A DNA stretch of 64,000 nucleotides from Priestia aryabhattai B8W22 (lineage in GTDB: Bacteria > Bacillota > Bacilli > Bacillales > Bacillaceae_H): positions 1-64,000 of the forward strand of contig NZ_JYOO01000021.1 of assembly GCF_000956595.1 (NCBI RefSeq), written 5' to 3'. Under the pieces are notes generated by a model. It ran no database searches, had not been told where the DNA came from, and was given only the letters and a program-made list of their open reading frames with translations. Every line of letters starts with the position of its first letter. Position 1 is the first letter of the stretch. Below are positions 24,513-33,365 of the stretch, piece after piece. The position numbers were made by a program, and so were the translations under genes.

Positions 24513-24830
24513 TTGGAGAGAAAAAATTTAAGCGTATTTACTAAAATCTCGTTTTTAACAGCATTGGCTACGATGATGATGACGCCAGCTTCCATATACA
24601 TATTATCAAAAACTTCAGACGAGAGCATGAAGCCTTTTCTCGGTTCTTTTGTATTGCTTGCATTTATTCTACCTTTATTTGGCCTTCCTTTAAGCATCGT
24701 TTCAATGTTCAGCAAAGAACATTTACCGAAAAGAATATTTGCTTTAATTATAAATTCACTGCCAGTAATTATTGTAATGTATGGTCTAACAATGGAAATT
24801 ATAGATGAGTTTTTTCGAGCTGCACCTTAA
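24513..24830 (+). CDS. Hypothetical three-helix membrane protein
   Basis: A 105-residue membrane protein (helices about 12-30, 42-63 and 75-97) of unknown family. TTG at 24513 was chosen because GGAGGGTG ends 7 bases before it; the longer GTG start is inside that site. Confidence 0.55.
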   Translation: MERKNLSVFTKISFLTALATMMMTPASIYILSKTSDESMKPFLGSFVLLAFILPLFGLPLSIVSMFSKEHLPKRIFALIINSLPVIIVMYGLTMEIIDEFFRAAP

Positions 24831-24887
24831 ATAAAGTTAAAGTCTCTCCTCTATAGCATTCATAAGAGATCTTAATCGATAATATCT

Positions 24888-25073
24888 CTACAAATTAGCC
24901 AGCTTTTCATTAGCTATAAACTTCATAAGTATACCTGCTCCTAAAACATTTAATACGATGCTGCTACCTAAAATAAAACCATATAGTAATCCCGTAATAT
25001 GTAATGTTAAAGCTAAAATCAAAAAGACTGTTCCTGTACCTACTAAAAGTAATCCCAAGCTTCGATTGTTCAT
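24888..25073 (-). CDS. Hypothetical two-helix membrane protein
   Basis: A 61-residue protein almost entirely membrane-embedded (MNNRSLGLLLVGTGTVFLIL..., then SSIVLNVLGAGILMKFI). The upstream ribosome site is weak (GGTGAAATAG). No family recognised. It is one of several tiny membrane proteins between 24.5 and 25.5 kb. Confidence 0.5.
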   Translation of the reverse strand: MNNRSLGLLLVGTGTVFLILALTLHITGLLYGFILGSSIVLNVLGAGILMKFIANEKLANL

Positions 25074-25222
25074 CTATTTCACCACCAAAAAAGTAAATAT
25101 AGTTATATTTTAACATAATTATATTTATTTTACTGGTTAAAGAGTCTTTCTATTTATATGCTGTATACAACATATAAAGCTAGTCACTCTAGTACTGAAA
25201 AAGAAGGAGAAGCTAAGCCGCG

Positions 25223-25396
25223 TTAGTTTCCCCCTCTTTTTGTATCTCCAGTTTTCATTAAGAACCCTGCGGTTATAATACAGGCAGCAGATAAAAGTAA
25301 CCCTGTTAATCCCTGTTTTAAAACAAACCCAAAGATTATGCTAGAAAATGATCCTAAAAAGAACATCAATTTGACTAAAACATTTCTAGTGCTCAT
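25223..25396 (-). CDS. Small two-helix membrane protein
   Basis: A 57-residue protein (MSTRNVLVKLMFFLGSFSSI ... MKTGDTKRGGN) with two hydrophobic segments and a basic, Gly-rich tail. It resembles the neighbour at 24888-25073 in layout. The ribosome site is weak (GAGATGAT). Confidence 0.45.
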   Translation of the reverse strand: MSTRNVLVKLMFFLGSFSSIIFGFVLKQGLTGLLLSAACIITAGFLMKTGDTKRGGN

Positions 25397-25438
25397 TTAT
25401 ACAATCATCTCAATTCTATATACAAATAATATATGAAG

Positions 25439-25516
25439 CTACTGGCGTTGTTCTCTTTGCCCAGCAATCCAAGCTAACGCTAAAATAGAAACAGTTACAA
25501 CTACTGCAGTCAACAT
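25439..25516 (-). CDS. Possible 25-residue single-helix peptide
   Basis: A tiny frame (MLTAVVVTVSILALAWIAGQ plus a five-residue polar tail) preceded by AAGAGGTGAA seven bases before the ATG. Size and layout suit a membrane micropeptide. It has only the ribosome site and composition in its favour. Confidence 0.35.
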   Translation of the reverse strand: MLTAVVVTVSILALAWIAGQREQRQ

Positions 25517-25563
25517 AACTATATTCACCTCTTCTTCCTTAACATAAAATCTCTTACTCTATA

Positions 25564-26061
25564 TTAAGCTTTATTATTTAAATACTGAGTAAATAAATGA
25601 ACTGCGCTGTCTTGTTTTTTCTCTACTGCAACCTCTAAAGGCGTTTTACCATCATCTTTTTGTATTTCGATATCTGCACCTTTTTCTATAAGAAGTTTAA
25701 TCATATTTTCATCTCCTAGCAGCGAGTCCTCATGAAGACTAGTCCATCCACCGCTTTGTTTTGCATTTACATCTGCGCCTTTTGTAAGCAACAAGTCTAC
25801 AGCTTGAATTTGCTTATTTGCTACTGCTGCATGAAGAGGCATATTTTCATTCGGGTTTTTAGCTTTAGCATGAATATCCGCCCCCAATGACAACAATAAC
25901 CTGGCGCTATCCACTTGCCCAAAATAACAAGCTAAATGTAAAGGCGTCCATCCATCTGAATTAAAAGCGTTAAGTAAAGATGGCTCTTTATTTAATAAAT
26001 CTCTTATCTCTTCACTCTCTCCATTTACCGTAGCATTTGTTATTTGATCAATATATTCCAT
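25564..26061 (-). CDS. Ankyrin-repeat protein
   Basis: A 165-residue soluble protein with about four ankyrin repeats from residue 35 on (DGWTPLHLACYFGQVDSARL, then NMPLHAAVANKQIQAVDLLL, GGWTSLHEDSLLGDENMIKL, DGKTPLEVAVEKKQDSAVHL). It mediates protein-protein contact; the partner is unknown. It starts at MEYIDQ because the GGGGG-type ribosome site lies inside the longer frame. Confidence 0.9.
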   Translation of the reverse strand: MEYIDQITNATVNGESEEIRDLLNKEPSLLNAFNSDGWTPLHLACYFGQVDSARLLLSLGADIHAKAKNPNENMPLHAAVANKQIQAVDLLLTKGADVNAKQSGGWTSLHEDSLLGDENMIKLLIEKGADIEIQKDDGKTPLEVAVEKKQDSAVHLFTQYLNNKA

Positions 26062-26229
26062 TTTATACCCCCCTAATATATAGAAATACATTGATTATAT
26101 TTCCATTTTATCATAGGTTAGTGGATGAACACGACATACAAACTTAGGTATATAAGTAAGAAGGACGATAAGGAATACGATGATAAAATTAATTATTATA
26201 GTTCCTTTAGTTAAGAATGGAGAGTTGAT

Positions 26230-26682
26230 ATGAAAACAACTAATAGCGAAGAGTTAGACTTTCAATGGTATGGCGTAAAGGTTCTTTATAAGTACTTAAT
26301 AGTGGATAAACCTAATATAGAAAAGATTGACGAAAATTATGAAGAACATCAGATATTTGAAGAAAGTATTTTATTAATTAAAGCCCGATCATTTGATCAA
26401 GCCTATGAAATTGCAGAAAAGAAAGCAAAAGAATGTGAAGACAGCTATACCAACGTTTATGATCAGACTGTGAAATTCCAATTGATTGAGAGTTTAGATG
26501 CCTTTCTCTTGTGTGAAGAAGATGAGTTACCAAGTGGTACGGAAGTATATTCACGTTTTTTACATATACCTAAAGAAGAAAATTTAGCTAATGTCTTATC
26601 TAAGCACTATCCAGAAGTTACAGAAGATGAAACAGAGCAGATACGAAAAAACTTCATTTTAAGGAATAGAGATTTTAATTGA
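26230..26682 (+). CDS. DUF4288 family protein
   Basis: A 150-residue acidic protein. The segment WYGVKVLYKYLI ... FEESILLIKARSFDQAYEIA follows the DUF4288 pattern (W-Y-x-V-K-x, then I-x-L-x-K-A-x-S-x-x-x-A). Function unknown. Site GGAGAGTTG. A terminator follows. Confidence 0.65.
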   Translation: MKTTNSEELDFQWYGVKVLYKYLIVDKPNIEKIDENYEEHQIFEESILLIKARSFDQAYEIAEKKAKECEDSYTNVYDQTVKFQLIESLDAFLLCEEDELPSGTEVYSRFLHIPKEENLANVLSKHYPEVTEDETEQIRKNFILRNRDFN

Positions 26683-26724
26683 AGCTTCACACTAGATATA
26701 TGGTATACATACTCTGTAGAAACA

Positions 26725-26760
26725 ACAAATAAAGAGCCTTAAATAAGGCTCTTTATTTGT
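26725..26760. terminator. Bidirectional terminator
   Basis: ACAAATAAAGAGCCTTA pairs with TAAGGCTCTTTATTTGT. Confidence 0.85.
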
Positions 26761-26810
26761 TCTCTATTTACCTTTTGCTTTTTAAAAATAACGCCCGTGC
26801 ACACTATTAC

Positions 26811-27380
26811 TTACACTGCATCCGTCATTACATATAAATTGGATGGAATAATTTTGTTCTCTAAAATTAAGTATGGATGGCACTTCATTAAAGCAAGTTT
26901 AAGAACTTCTGGTACTCTCTCTTCATCATACGCGCATACTAAATGTAATCCGCCTTTATTTACTAATCTATCGGCTTCATTTTCAAACTCTTCTAAAATA
27001 GGTATAATTCCTTCTTGCTGTCCCCATTCTACATGAGCCCATATTTGAAAAGACGTATTGTTTTTATAAAAAGGATCTAAGTGTTTAGAAAGATGTTCAA
27101 AAATTATAGCCGGCTGAAAACTTCCACTTGAACAGTAATAATCAAAATTATTAATGGTATGTATAAATGCTAGTTGGTCTTTAGTCAGAATCCCCTCTAA
27201 TTTTTTAAAAATCAGCGGAATTAGTCTTTCACTTTCGATAACTAACGTATGTCTCTCTTGTTCAATCCCCGAAACAATATAAGACACAAGATTATCTAAG
27301 TAACTTCTCATATCGTCAATATTGTAGTAAATATGAACGCTTTCATTATTCTGTATTAATTGAGCAAACTGATTTTTCAA
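26811..27380 (-). CDS. MEDS (DcmR-like sensory) domain protein
   Basis: A 189-residue protein that is essentially one MEDS domain: HIYYNIDDMRSYLDNLVSYI with a following E-R-H-T-L-V-I-E strand, and C-terminal VCAYDEERVPEVLKLALMKC. MEDS domains are RecA-like modules found with histidine kinases and regulators of sporulation or one-carbon metabolism. Here the domain stands alone. Start TTG after AAGGGAGCG. The partner is unknown. Confidence 0.75.
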   Translation of the reverse strand: MKNQFAQLIQNNESVHIYYNIDDMRSYLDNLVSYIVSGIEQERHTLVIESERLIPLIFKKLEGILTKDQLAFIHTINNFDYYCSSGSFQPAIIFEHLSKHLDPFYKNNTSFQIWAHVEWGQQEGIIPILEEFENEADRLVNKGGLHLVCAYDEERVPEVLKLALMKCHPYLILENKIIPSNLYVMTDAV

Positions 27381-27782
27381 GTGTGTACGCTCCCTTATAT
27401 AAAATCAACCTAAATATTAAGACTCTTAAAATAGTAAATTGTCTATTCATTAGAACAATTCTACGCTTTGCGTTCTTGTCTGTCAAAACTAGATGTTCCC
27501 CGCTTTGTTTTGGGGTATACAGCTGGTTTTTAGAATAGTGTATCTATATTGATTGCAAACGAGATAACAGTTGTGCCAGTTATTCTGGCGTCTTGGCTAA
27601 AGGATACTGTACCCTTTTAAAATACGATTAAAACTTAACAAGAAATAATTGCAGAAGTAAGTTTTCTTACCTCTTCATTGAATAAATTCTTATGCAGCAT
27701 TTCTTTATTTTGTATAGAAGACTAGTCACTATAAAACACAAAGAAAAAACGCCACTTTCTTTAATAAGTGGCGCCTTTTCTT
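27381..27782. other. Intergenic region with terminator
   Basis: No gene seen. It contains the ytaF terminator at 27744-27780. Confidence 0.5.
27744..27780 (-). terminator. Terminator of ytaF
   Basis: GCGCCACTT/AAGTGGCG type stem followed by a T run on the minus strand directly after ytaF. Confidence 0.8.
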
Positions 27783-28364
27783 TTAAAATATTTGAGTAAA
27801 GGCTACAATTAAAATCGTAATCCCGCTTATTAACGTTCCGCATTGACTCAATGTAAATTTCCCAATTTGCACATTTGCGGCTTTTTGCCCCACCATTACC
27901 CCTAGCCATACTGTGAGAAAACTGCCAAATGCTGATGTAAGCGAAATAGCTAAAGGTGACAATCCAAGCAAACCAGCTCCTAGACCGTTTGTAAGTGCGT
28001 TCGCTGAAAGTGCTACACCTAAAACGCTGCTTTCTATCCATCCAATAGAGCGTACTTTTACTTGCCCCCTACTATCTAATTCATGAATTCCGTTATTTCT
28101 CTGGGAGCCGACTAATAAAATAATTCGAATCCCAATTAGCGTTAATAATACGACGGCTACAATAACATCGAAAACTCCTGGTAAGATGGTTGAAATCCAC
28201 TTACCAAACGTAATTCCCAACATGCTAAAGAGGAAACAAATAGCTGCTATTAGTAAATTAGAAAGCCATTTTATCCTTACCTTTCGAACTCCGTATGATA
28301 TTCCTACACCAAAGTTATCTATACTTGATGACAGTGCAAAACCTAAAATGAATAACCATTCCAT
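27783..28364 (-). CDS. ytaF: YtaF family sporulation membrane protein (MntP-like)
   Basis: A 193-residue, six-helix membrane protein beginning EWLFILGFALSSSIDNFGVG. The Asp in SSIDNFGVG and the SANALTNGLGAGLLGL repeat mark the YtaF/MntP metal-efflux superfamily. In B. subtilis ytaF is a sporulation gene. The start was moved to the ATG at 28364 with AAAAGGAG upstream. It is divergent from the XRE regulator at 28484. Confidence 0.88.
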   Translation of the reverse strand: MEWLFILGFALSSSIDNFGVGISYGVRKVRIKWLSNLLIAAICFLFSMLGITFGKWISTILPGVFDVIVAVVLLTLIGIRIILLVGSQRNNGIHELDSRGQVKVRSIGWIESSVLGVALSANALTNGLGAGLLGLSPLAISLTSAFGSFLTVWLGVMVGQKAANVQIGKFTLSQCGTLISGITILIVAFTQIF

Positions 28365-28483
28365 TTTGTATTCTCCTTTTGATGATAATGTTGAGGAAAT
28401 TTGCTTACTTGTTGCATATATTGTTGATAAACCTTCAATAAAATGATTACTGCGCGTTGAAAAATACAAAGAGGTGAATCGCG

Positions 28484-29125
28484 ATGTCTAAGATCCAACA
28501 TGACCAAAGCCTTGGTTTGTTATTAAGGTCTTTATTAAAGGAAAATGCTTTATCTATGCGGAAGCTTAGTTCACTTACGGGGATTGATACGGCAACTATT
28601 TCACGGATTATAAACGGAAAGCAGCAAGCAAATCTACATCATTTAAAACAATTTGCGCGCTATTTAAATACTCCTCTTGAAGCATTGGTTGACCCTACTG
28701 GAGCTGCTTCAAACTATACAGAAAATGAAGTAGAAACAGGCATTCATTACTCCATTGATAAAATTCAAGAAATACTTAAATCTTTTAATATAGTGGATAC
28801 AAACTTTACGATTGAGCGTGTAGAACAAGAACTAACAAAATATAAGCAATATGCACAGACAGACGAAGGACACAACATGATTTGTAATAACTTTCAAACC
28901 AAAATAGAGCAAGTAGGCAGTGTTGGTACTTTCATTGATCAACTAAAGCAAATGTATCTTGAATACTGTAACGAAAAAACCTCAGCTGCCAAGCGCTCTA
29001 TATTAGGAAGTGCGCTATTGTATTTTATTTTGCCTACCGATATTATCCCAGACTATGTCTTTCCAATCGGCTATTTAGACGATGCAATAGCTGTACAACT
29101 AGTGATGAATCAACTTAAGGAATAA
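28484..29125 (+). CDS. XRE-family regulator fused to DUF1232
   Basis: A 213-residue two-domain protein. The N-terminal helix-turn-helix (about 10-62: LSMRKLSSLTGIDTATISRI) is followed by a linker and a C-terminal DUF1232 hairpin (about 165-213: LYFILPTDIIPDYVFPIGYL). DUF1232 is membrane-associated in many proteins, so this may be a membrane-tethered regulator. Site AGAGGTGA. It lies divergently beside ytaF, 119 bases apart, a plausible target. Confidence 0.85.
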   Translation: MSKIQHDQSLGLLLRSLLKENALSMRKLSSLTGIDTATISRIINGKQQANLHHLKQFARYLNTPLEALVDPTGAASNYTENEVETGIHYSIDKIQEILKSFNIVDTNFTIERVEQELTKYKQYAQTDEGHNMICNNFQTKIEQVGSVGTFIDQLKQMYLEYCNEKTSAAKRSILGSALLYFILPTDIIPDYVFPIGYLDDAIAVQLVMNQLKE

Positions 29126-29168
29126 AAACTGATTTTTATCAAGCGAGCTGAACGCGGCATGCCGCTAT

Positions 29169-29441
29169 TTATTGTGAAAACGGAATTTTTTCTGAACCAT
29201 GGCGATGAGCAGGTAAATATTCTATTGCTTTCTTTAATTTAGATAATTCCTTTGGCACAATCTTTTTAATGATTTTTTCTTTTTCACATCGTTTGCATGA
29301 CTCATGGTTACATCTATGTGCACACATACCTAAAGGGATTTTCTCTCCTACAAATGGATCTATATAGACTCCATTTTCAAACAGCTTACTCTTAATAAGA
29401 TTTTCATTTTGCAGTCTGCAGCAATTAACACAATAGTACAT
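29169..29441 (-). CDS. Cysteine-rich hypothetical protein
   Basis: A 90-residue protein with CVNCC near the start and a central CAHRCNHESCKRC cluster, suggesting one or two zinc sites. A basic lysine-rich region follows. No family known to me. ATG after GAGAGTGG. Confidence 0.55.
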   Translation of the reverse strand: MYYCVNCCRLQNENLIKSKLFENGVYIDPFVGEKIPLGMCAHRCNHESCKRCEKEKIIKKIVPKELSKLKKAIEYLPAHRHGSEKIPFSQ

Positions 29442-29634
29442 TTGTTTTCCACTCTCTTTCTTATACTTGATTTTGAAACATCTTATGAGAACTCATCAAC
29501 AGAAGTGCTTGTTCCTACAATAAAAATTGAAAAAATCTCAACAGGCGTTGATGAATACTCAACACATGGCACTTCCAAACATATAGTTTAATCATGACAT
29601 CACTACGAGTGTCATACTTTGAGGAGGGATAATG

Positions 29635-29970
29635 ATGAAAGCAAGAGGTATTGCTAACGCCATAATCGGTATTTGGTTTGTTATGGCCCCATGGATGCTT
29701 GGTTTTTCATACGATGCAGGAGCTACTTCAGCAAGTATTGTATTTGGAATTCTCCAAGTCATCACATCTCTTTTAGGAGCGAATAAACCAGGATGGAATT
29801 CATGGCAAAACTGGATTTCCCTTATTAGCGGATTATGGTTTGTACTGTTTCCATTTATTTATTCACTAACAGATGGCGTGCTTTGGTCTAGCATCATACT
29901 CGGGTTAATGACCGTACTATTTAGCTTATGGAGCTTGAATTCTAAAGCAAAACTAAAAGCTGTAAGTTAA
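29635..29970 (+). CDS. SPW repeat membrane protein
   Basis: A 111-residue, four-helix membrane protein made of two SPW units: IWFVMAPWMLGFSYDAG with an ensuing helix, and LWFVLFPFIYSLTDGVLWSS. The second of two adjacent ATGs was taken because it lies 6 bases from GGAGGG. Function of the family unknown. Confidence 0.8.
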   Translation: MKARGIANAIIGIWFVMAPWMLGFSYDAGATSASIVFGILQVITSLLGANKPGWNSWQNWISLISGLWFVLFPFIYSLTDGVLWSSIILGLMTVLFSLWSLNSKAKLKAVS

Positions 29971-30053
29971 AATACCAATAATATTCCACTATTTACTTAA
30001 CCTGTTGAAGATGCCGCCACGCATCGATCTATGGGGGAAACGATTCTTGCAGC

Positions 30054-30088
30054 AGAAAAGCTCCCTACGGAAATAGGGAGCTTTTTCT
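30054..30088 (+). terminator. Rho-independent terminator
   Basis: AAAAGCTCCCTA pairs with TAGGGAGCTTTT, then T's. Confidence 0.85.
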
Positions 30089-30145
30089 ACTTTTTATGTA
30101 AAGCCTACACAGATTCAGTCAACGTAATGTACTTTATAGAAAATA

Positions 30146-30181
30146 ATAAAGGTGTCCCTAATTGCTAGAAGACACCTTTAT
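30146..30181. terminator. Bidirectional hairpin
   Basis: ATAAAGGTGTC pairs with GACACCTTTAT, downstream of the minus-strand gene ending at 30244. Confidence 0.65.
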
Positions 30182-30243
30182 GGACTCTTTAGAAAGCTAA
30201 TCTTTGACAACCATTATTTATCTCTACTCATGCAAAATAGATA

Positions 30244-30495
30244 CTAACGAACTTTTTCTTCACGGTCATCTCTTCTTTTAAGACCAAAAAGACCAACTAG
30301 TCCTAGTAACCCTAGTAATTCCCAAGGTGAATCATTATCATCATCCACATCAGTTGCTGTAGTGACATTTCGAGTATTTACGTCATCATTATAATTTGCT
30401 CTATCTACGTTATTGTTTTCAGCATTAACCGGCAAGATGAAAGTCATCATAGCTAAAGCTAACGTACATAATAAAACAGACCATTTTTTTCGCAT
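30244..30495 (-). CDS. Secreted WGxxGxxG-like C-terminal motif protein
   Basis: An 83-residue protein with a signal peptide (MRKKWSVLLCTLALAMMTFI, cleavage near VNAEN), an Asp/Asn-rich middle, and a C-terminal segment PWELLGLLGLVGLFGLKRR with a charged end. This tripartite ending (motif, hydrophobic helix, basic cluster) resembles WGxxGxxG-CTERM surface-sorting signals, with the Gly after Trp replaced by Glu. The start was moved to the ATG after AAAGGAGGAG. Confidence 0.7.
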   Translation of the reverse strand: MRKKWSVLLCTLALAMMTFILPVNAENNNVDRANYNDDVNTRNVTTATDVDDDNDSPWELLGLLGLVGLFGLKRRDDREEKVR

Positions 30496-30938
30496 AATTT
30501 CTCCTCCTTTCCTTTTGTTAATAGATAAAGTTCCCAAGGTTATTAGTTACTATTCGTTAAATAGATATATCATTTGAAACCACTCACTAATACCCAAAAT
30601 AAAGAAGTTTTAAAATTAGTATGAATATATTTCTTATCTATTAAGCAAACTACTCAAGATGCAATGAATCATCACTCATGAAACCTAATTACGTCATAGA
30701 AAAAACTACCTTCTCCCTAACTCTAAGGTAGTTTTTTCTATTTTTAGGCTGTATGTGATACATAATTATAGTTAACATAATCACTCTTTGCGGAATACAT
30801 CATAAAAACGAGCCCTTAATACACAAGGACTCTTTTACCTACTCATTTTCTTATTTATACACGACTTATACATTGTTGTTTATTTACTAGCAATTTGATC
30901 ACTATTCAGACTAGAACTCTTACATAAAAATAGTCTTT
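30496..30938. other. Intergenic region
   Basis: No gene seen. It holds the 20-base repeat at 30644-30663 shared with 21543-21562 and a terminator at 30699-30739. Confidence 0.6.
30699..30739. terminator. Terminator hairpin
   Basis: AAAAAACTACCTT pairs with AAGGTAGTTTTTT around a 12-base loop. Confidence 0.75.
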
Positions 30939-32204
30939 TTATACCCAAAGCGAACTCGTGCCTTCTTTTTCAAGATGCAGCACGTTCACTTCTGTTCCTT
31001 TATCATACCCATGCTCTCCACCTGGAAGAACAATCAGCGCGTTTGCTGCAGCTAATGACGAAATAGCGCCTGACTTGTCCATGCCAACAGGCGTCACGAC
31101 AAGCTTTCCATCTTCATCTGAAATTTCTCCTCGCACCATTCGCGTAAATGCATTAGGTTCTTTGAAGCGGCCGTTTAACACCGCTTTTGTTTTATGTAAA
31201 TGAGGCGCCGGTGAATGTAAAAAGCTGCGAACAATCGGACGTACAAACAGTTCAAACCCGACATAGCAAGCAGAAGGATTTCCCGATAATCCAAACAGCA
31301 GCTGCCCGTTTCGTTCTGCGACTGTTGTGACACTTCCGGGTCGCATCGCAATTTTGTTAAACAGTACATTTGCACCAAGCTTTTCATAAATAGCCGGCAA
31401 ATAATCATAGTCGCCAACGGATACCCCGCCGGTTGTCAGTAGAATGTCCACTTCTTTAAGCGCTTTTTCTACCGCTTCATAGCAGCTTTCAAAGTCGTCT
31501 TCGAGCTTTCCTAAGTATTTCGGAATCCCGCCGCTTCTTACGATTTGCGCGAGTGCCATATAGGAGTTGCTGTTGCGGATTTTTCCTGGTTCTAACGGTT
31601 CGTTCACATCAAGCAGTTCGCTTCCTGTTGTTAACACCCCAACAACCGGCTGCTTCACCACAGCTACATCCGCATAGCCAAACGTAGCTAAAAAAGCCGT
31701 GACGCCCGGATTGATGCGCGTTCCTTTTGAAACGAGCACGTCTCCTTTTTTCGTTTCTTCTCCTTTTAACGCAATGTGCTCCCCCTTTGAAGCTGGCCTG
31801 CTTAACGCCATATACGTTTTGCCTTCTTTTTCATACGACTTCGTTACTTCAAGCATCACAACCGCATCACATGAATGAGGCACTTGCGCTCCTGTCATAA
31901 CACGCACCGCTTGAAACGGCTTTACTTCTTCTTCAAAAACAGAGCCGGCACCGATTTCACCTACCACTTCGAACTCCACGGGATGTTCACTCGATACTTC
32001 TGCGCAGTCCTGTGCTCGAACCGCAAAGCCGTCATAAAGCGATTTATTAAAATGAGGCACGTTTTGATCAGCGACAATATCTTCTCCTAAATAGCGCCCG
32101 TAGCTTTCAGTGATCGATACGCGTTCGATGCTGCCTTTTCTTTTATATGTCATGACTTTTTCAATTGCTTCAGGAATTGAAATAGGTGTTCTGCTTTCTA
32201 ACAT
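30939..32204 (-). CDS. moeA: Molybdopterin molybdotransferase
   Basis: A 421-residue MoeA that inserts molybdate into adenylylated molybdopterin. Domain order is typical: residues 1-30 (SIPEAIEKVMTY), MoeA N-terminal (RYLGEDIVADQNVPHFNKSL, AVRVMTGAQVP), MoCF-binding core (TTGGVSVGDYDYL, FGLSGNPSACYVGFELF) and the C-terminal domain IV (TPVGMDKSGAISSLAAANAL). The start MLESRTP has AAGGAAGTG upstream. It is divergent from moaC-moaB. Confidence 0.95.
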   Translation of the reverse strand: MLESRTPISIPEAIEKVMTYKRKGSIERVSITESYGRYLGEDIVADQNVPHFNKSLYDGFAVRAQDCAEVSSEHPVEFEVVGEIGAGSVFEEEVKPFQAVRVMTGAQVPHSCDAVVMLEVTKSYEKEGKTYMALSRPASKGEHIALKGEETKKGDVLVSKGTRINPGVTAFLATFGYADVAVVKQPVVGVLTTGSELLDVNEPLEPGKIRNSNSYMALAQIVRSGGIPKYLGKLEDDFESCYEAVEKALKEVDILLTTGGVSVGDYDYLPAIYEKLGANVLFNKIAMRPGSVTTVAERNGQLLFGLSGNPSACYVGFELFVRPIVRSFLHSPAPHLHKTKAVLNGRFKEPNAFTRMVRGEISDEDGKLVVTPVGMDKSGAISSLAAANALIVLPGGEHGYDKGTEVNVLHLEKEGTSSLWV

Positions 32205-32318
32205 ACATTCTTCACTTCCTTTACGTCTGTTCACTTTTTGCGCTATGGTGTAAAATCATAGCATATCTCACTATTTCTATCATACAACAAAATTTACTGA
32301 AAAAGGATGAAAACACCG

Positions 32319-32807
32319 ATGTCTTCTTTTACCCATTTTAATGATCAAGGCCGTGCCAACATGGTCGATATTAGCGAAAAATCTATCACTCGCCGCGTCG
32401 CAACCGCTCGTTCAAGCATACTTGTTAACAAAGAAATTCACGAAGCGATTGTCGAACATAAAATTGGAAAAGGCGACGTCCTTGCTGTTGCACAAGTAGC
32501 AGGAATCATGGCAGCAAAACGCACGTCTGACATTATTCCGATGTGTCACCCTCTTTTATTAAAAGGCGTGAACCTTTCATTTGACTGGGATACAAGCAAT
32601 AATCAGTACCGTTTATTAATAGAAGCAACGGTTAAAACGGAAGGCTCAACAGGTGTTGAAATGGAAGCTTTAACCGCTGCTTCTGCCTGTGCATTAACCG
32701 TTTATGATATGTGCAAAGCTATTGATAAAGGCATGATTATCGGCGAAACGTATCTGCTTGAAAAATCAGGCGGCAAAAACGGTGACTATAAACGCACCGA
32801 AGCGTAA
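32319..32807 (+). CDS. moaC: Cyclic pyranopterin monophosphate synthase
   Basis: A 162-residue MoaC, the second step of molybdenum cofactor synthesis with MoaA. Signature blocks: [59 protein letters not shown] and MCKAIDKGM. The ATG at 32319 was preferred since the ATG at 32307 is part of the site AAAGGATG. It lies 12 bases before moaB. Confidence 0.95.
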   Translation: MSSFTHFNDQGRANMVDISEKSITRRVATARSSILVNKEIHEAIVEHKIGKGDVLAVAQVAGIMAAKRTSDIIPMCHPLLLKGVNLSFDWDTSNNQYRLLIEATVKTEGSTGVEMEALTAASACALTVYDMCKAIDKGMIIGETYLLEKSGGKNGDYKRTEA

Positions 32808-32819
32808 AGGAGGTACACG

Positions 32820-33332
32820 ATGAGCGTACACGAACATAAATCTAAAGCAACTCAGCCCGTTCGCTGCAAAGTCATTACGGTATCCGATACACGTACAAAA
32901 GAAACCGATAAAAGCGGCGCGCTAATGATCCAACTTCTGAAAGAACACGACATGCATGTCGCTTCCTATGAAATTGTAAAAGACGACCAAACGTCGATTC
33001 AACAAGCGATACTTGCTGGCTGCAGTGATGAGGACATTGACGTTGTTCTCACAAACGGCGGGACTGGCATTACAAAACGAGACGTCACGATTGAAGCCGT
33101 TCAAGCGCTGATTCATAAAGAAATCGTTGGGTTTGGCGAGCTGTTTCGCATGCTGAGCTACACGGAAGACATCGGCAGCGCAGCGATTATGAGCCGGGCA
33201 ATTGCCGGGACGATTAACGAAAAAGCCGTTTTTTCTACACCAGGATCAAGCGGTGCTGTTCGTCTAGCGATGACCAAGCTGATTTTGCCCGAACTTCGCC
33301 ACGTTGTGTGGGAATTAAACCGCCAGCGCTGA
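32820..33332 (+). CDS. moaB: Molybdenum cofactor biosynthesis protein B
   Basis: A 170-residue MoaB/Mog family protein that adenylylates molybdopterin. Motifs: VITVSDTRTKETDKSG, TNGGTGITKRDVTIEAV, AIMSRAIAGTINEKAVFSTP and GSSGAVRLA. Strong AAGGAGGT site. Forms an operon with moaC. Confidence 0.95.
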   Translation: MSVHEHKSKATQPVRCKVITVSDTRTKETDKSGALMIQLLKEHDMHVASYEIVKDDQTSIQQAILAGCSDEDIDVVLTNGGTGITKRDVTIEAVQALIHKEIVGFGELFRMLSYTEDIGSAAIMSRAIAGTINEKAVFSTPGSSGAVRLAMTKLILPELRHVVWELNRQR

Positions 33333-33335
33333 CAA

Positions 33336-33362
33336 AATGCCTATGCACACGCATAGGCATTT
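33336..33362. terminator. Terminator between moaB and the YuiH-like gene
   Basis: AATGCCTATGC and GCATAGGCATT form a perfect stem that can serve both converging genes. Confidence 0.8.
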
Positions 33363-33365
33363 TCA

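Noticed and set aside
27490-27520. Possible sigma B promoter (GTTCCC ... GGGTAT)
   Set aside because: The -35 match is poor and no plus-strand gene follows.
29409-29591. Plus-strand 60-residue ORF
   Set aside because: It begins inside the Cys-rich gene on the other strand and has no ribosome site.
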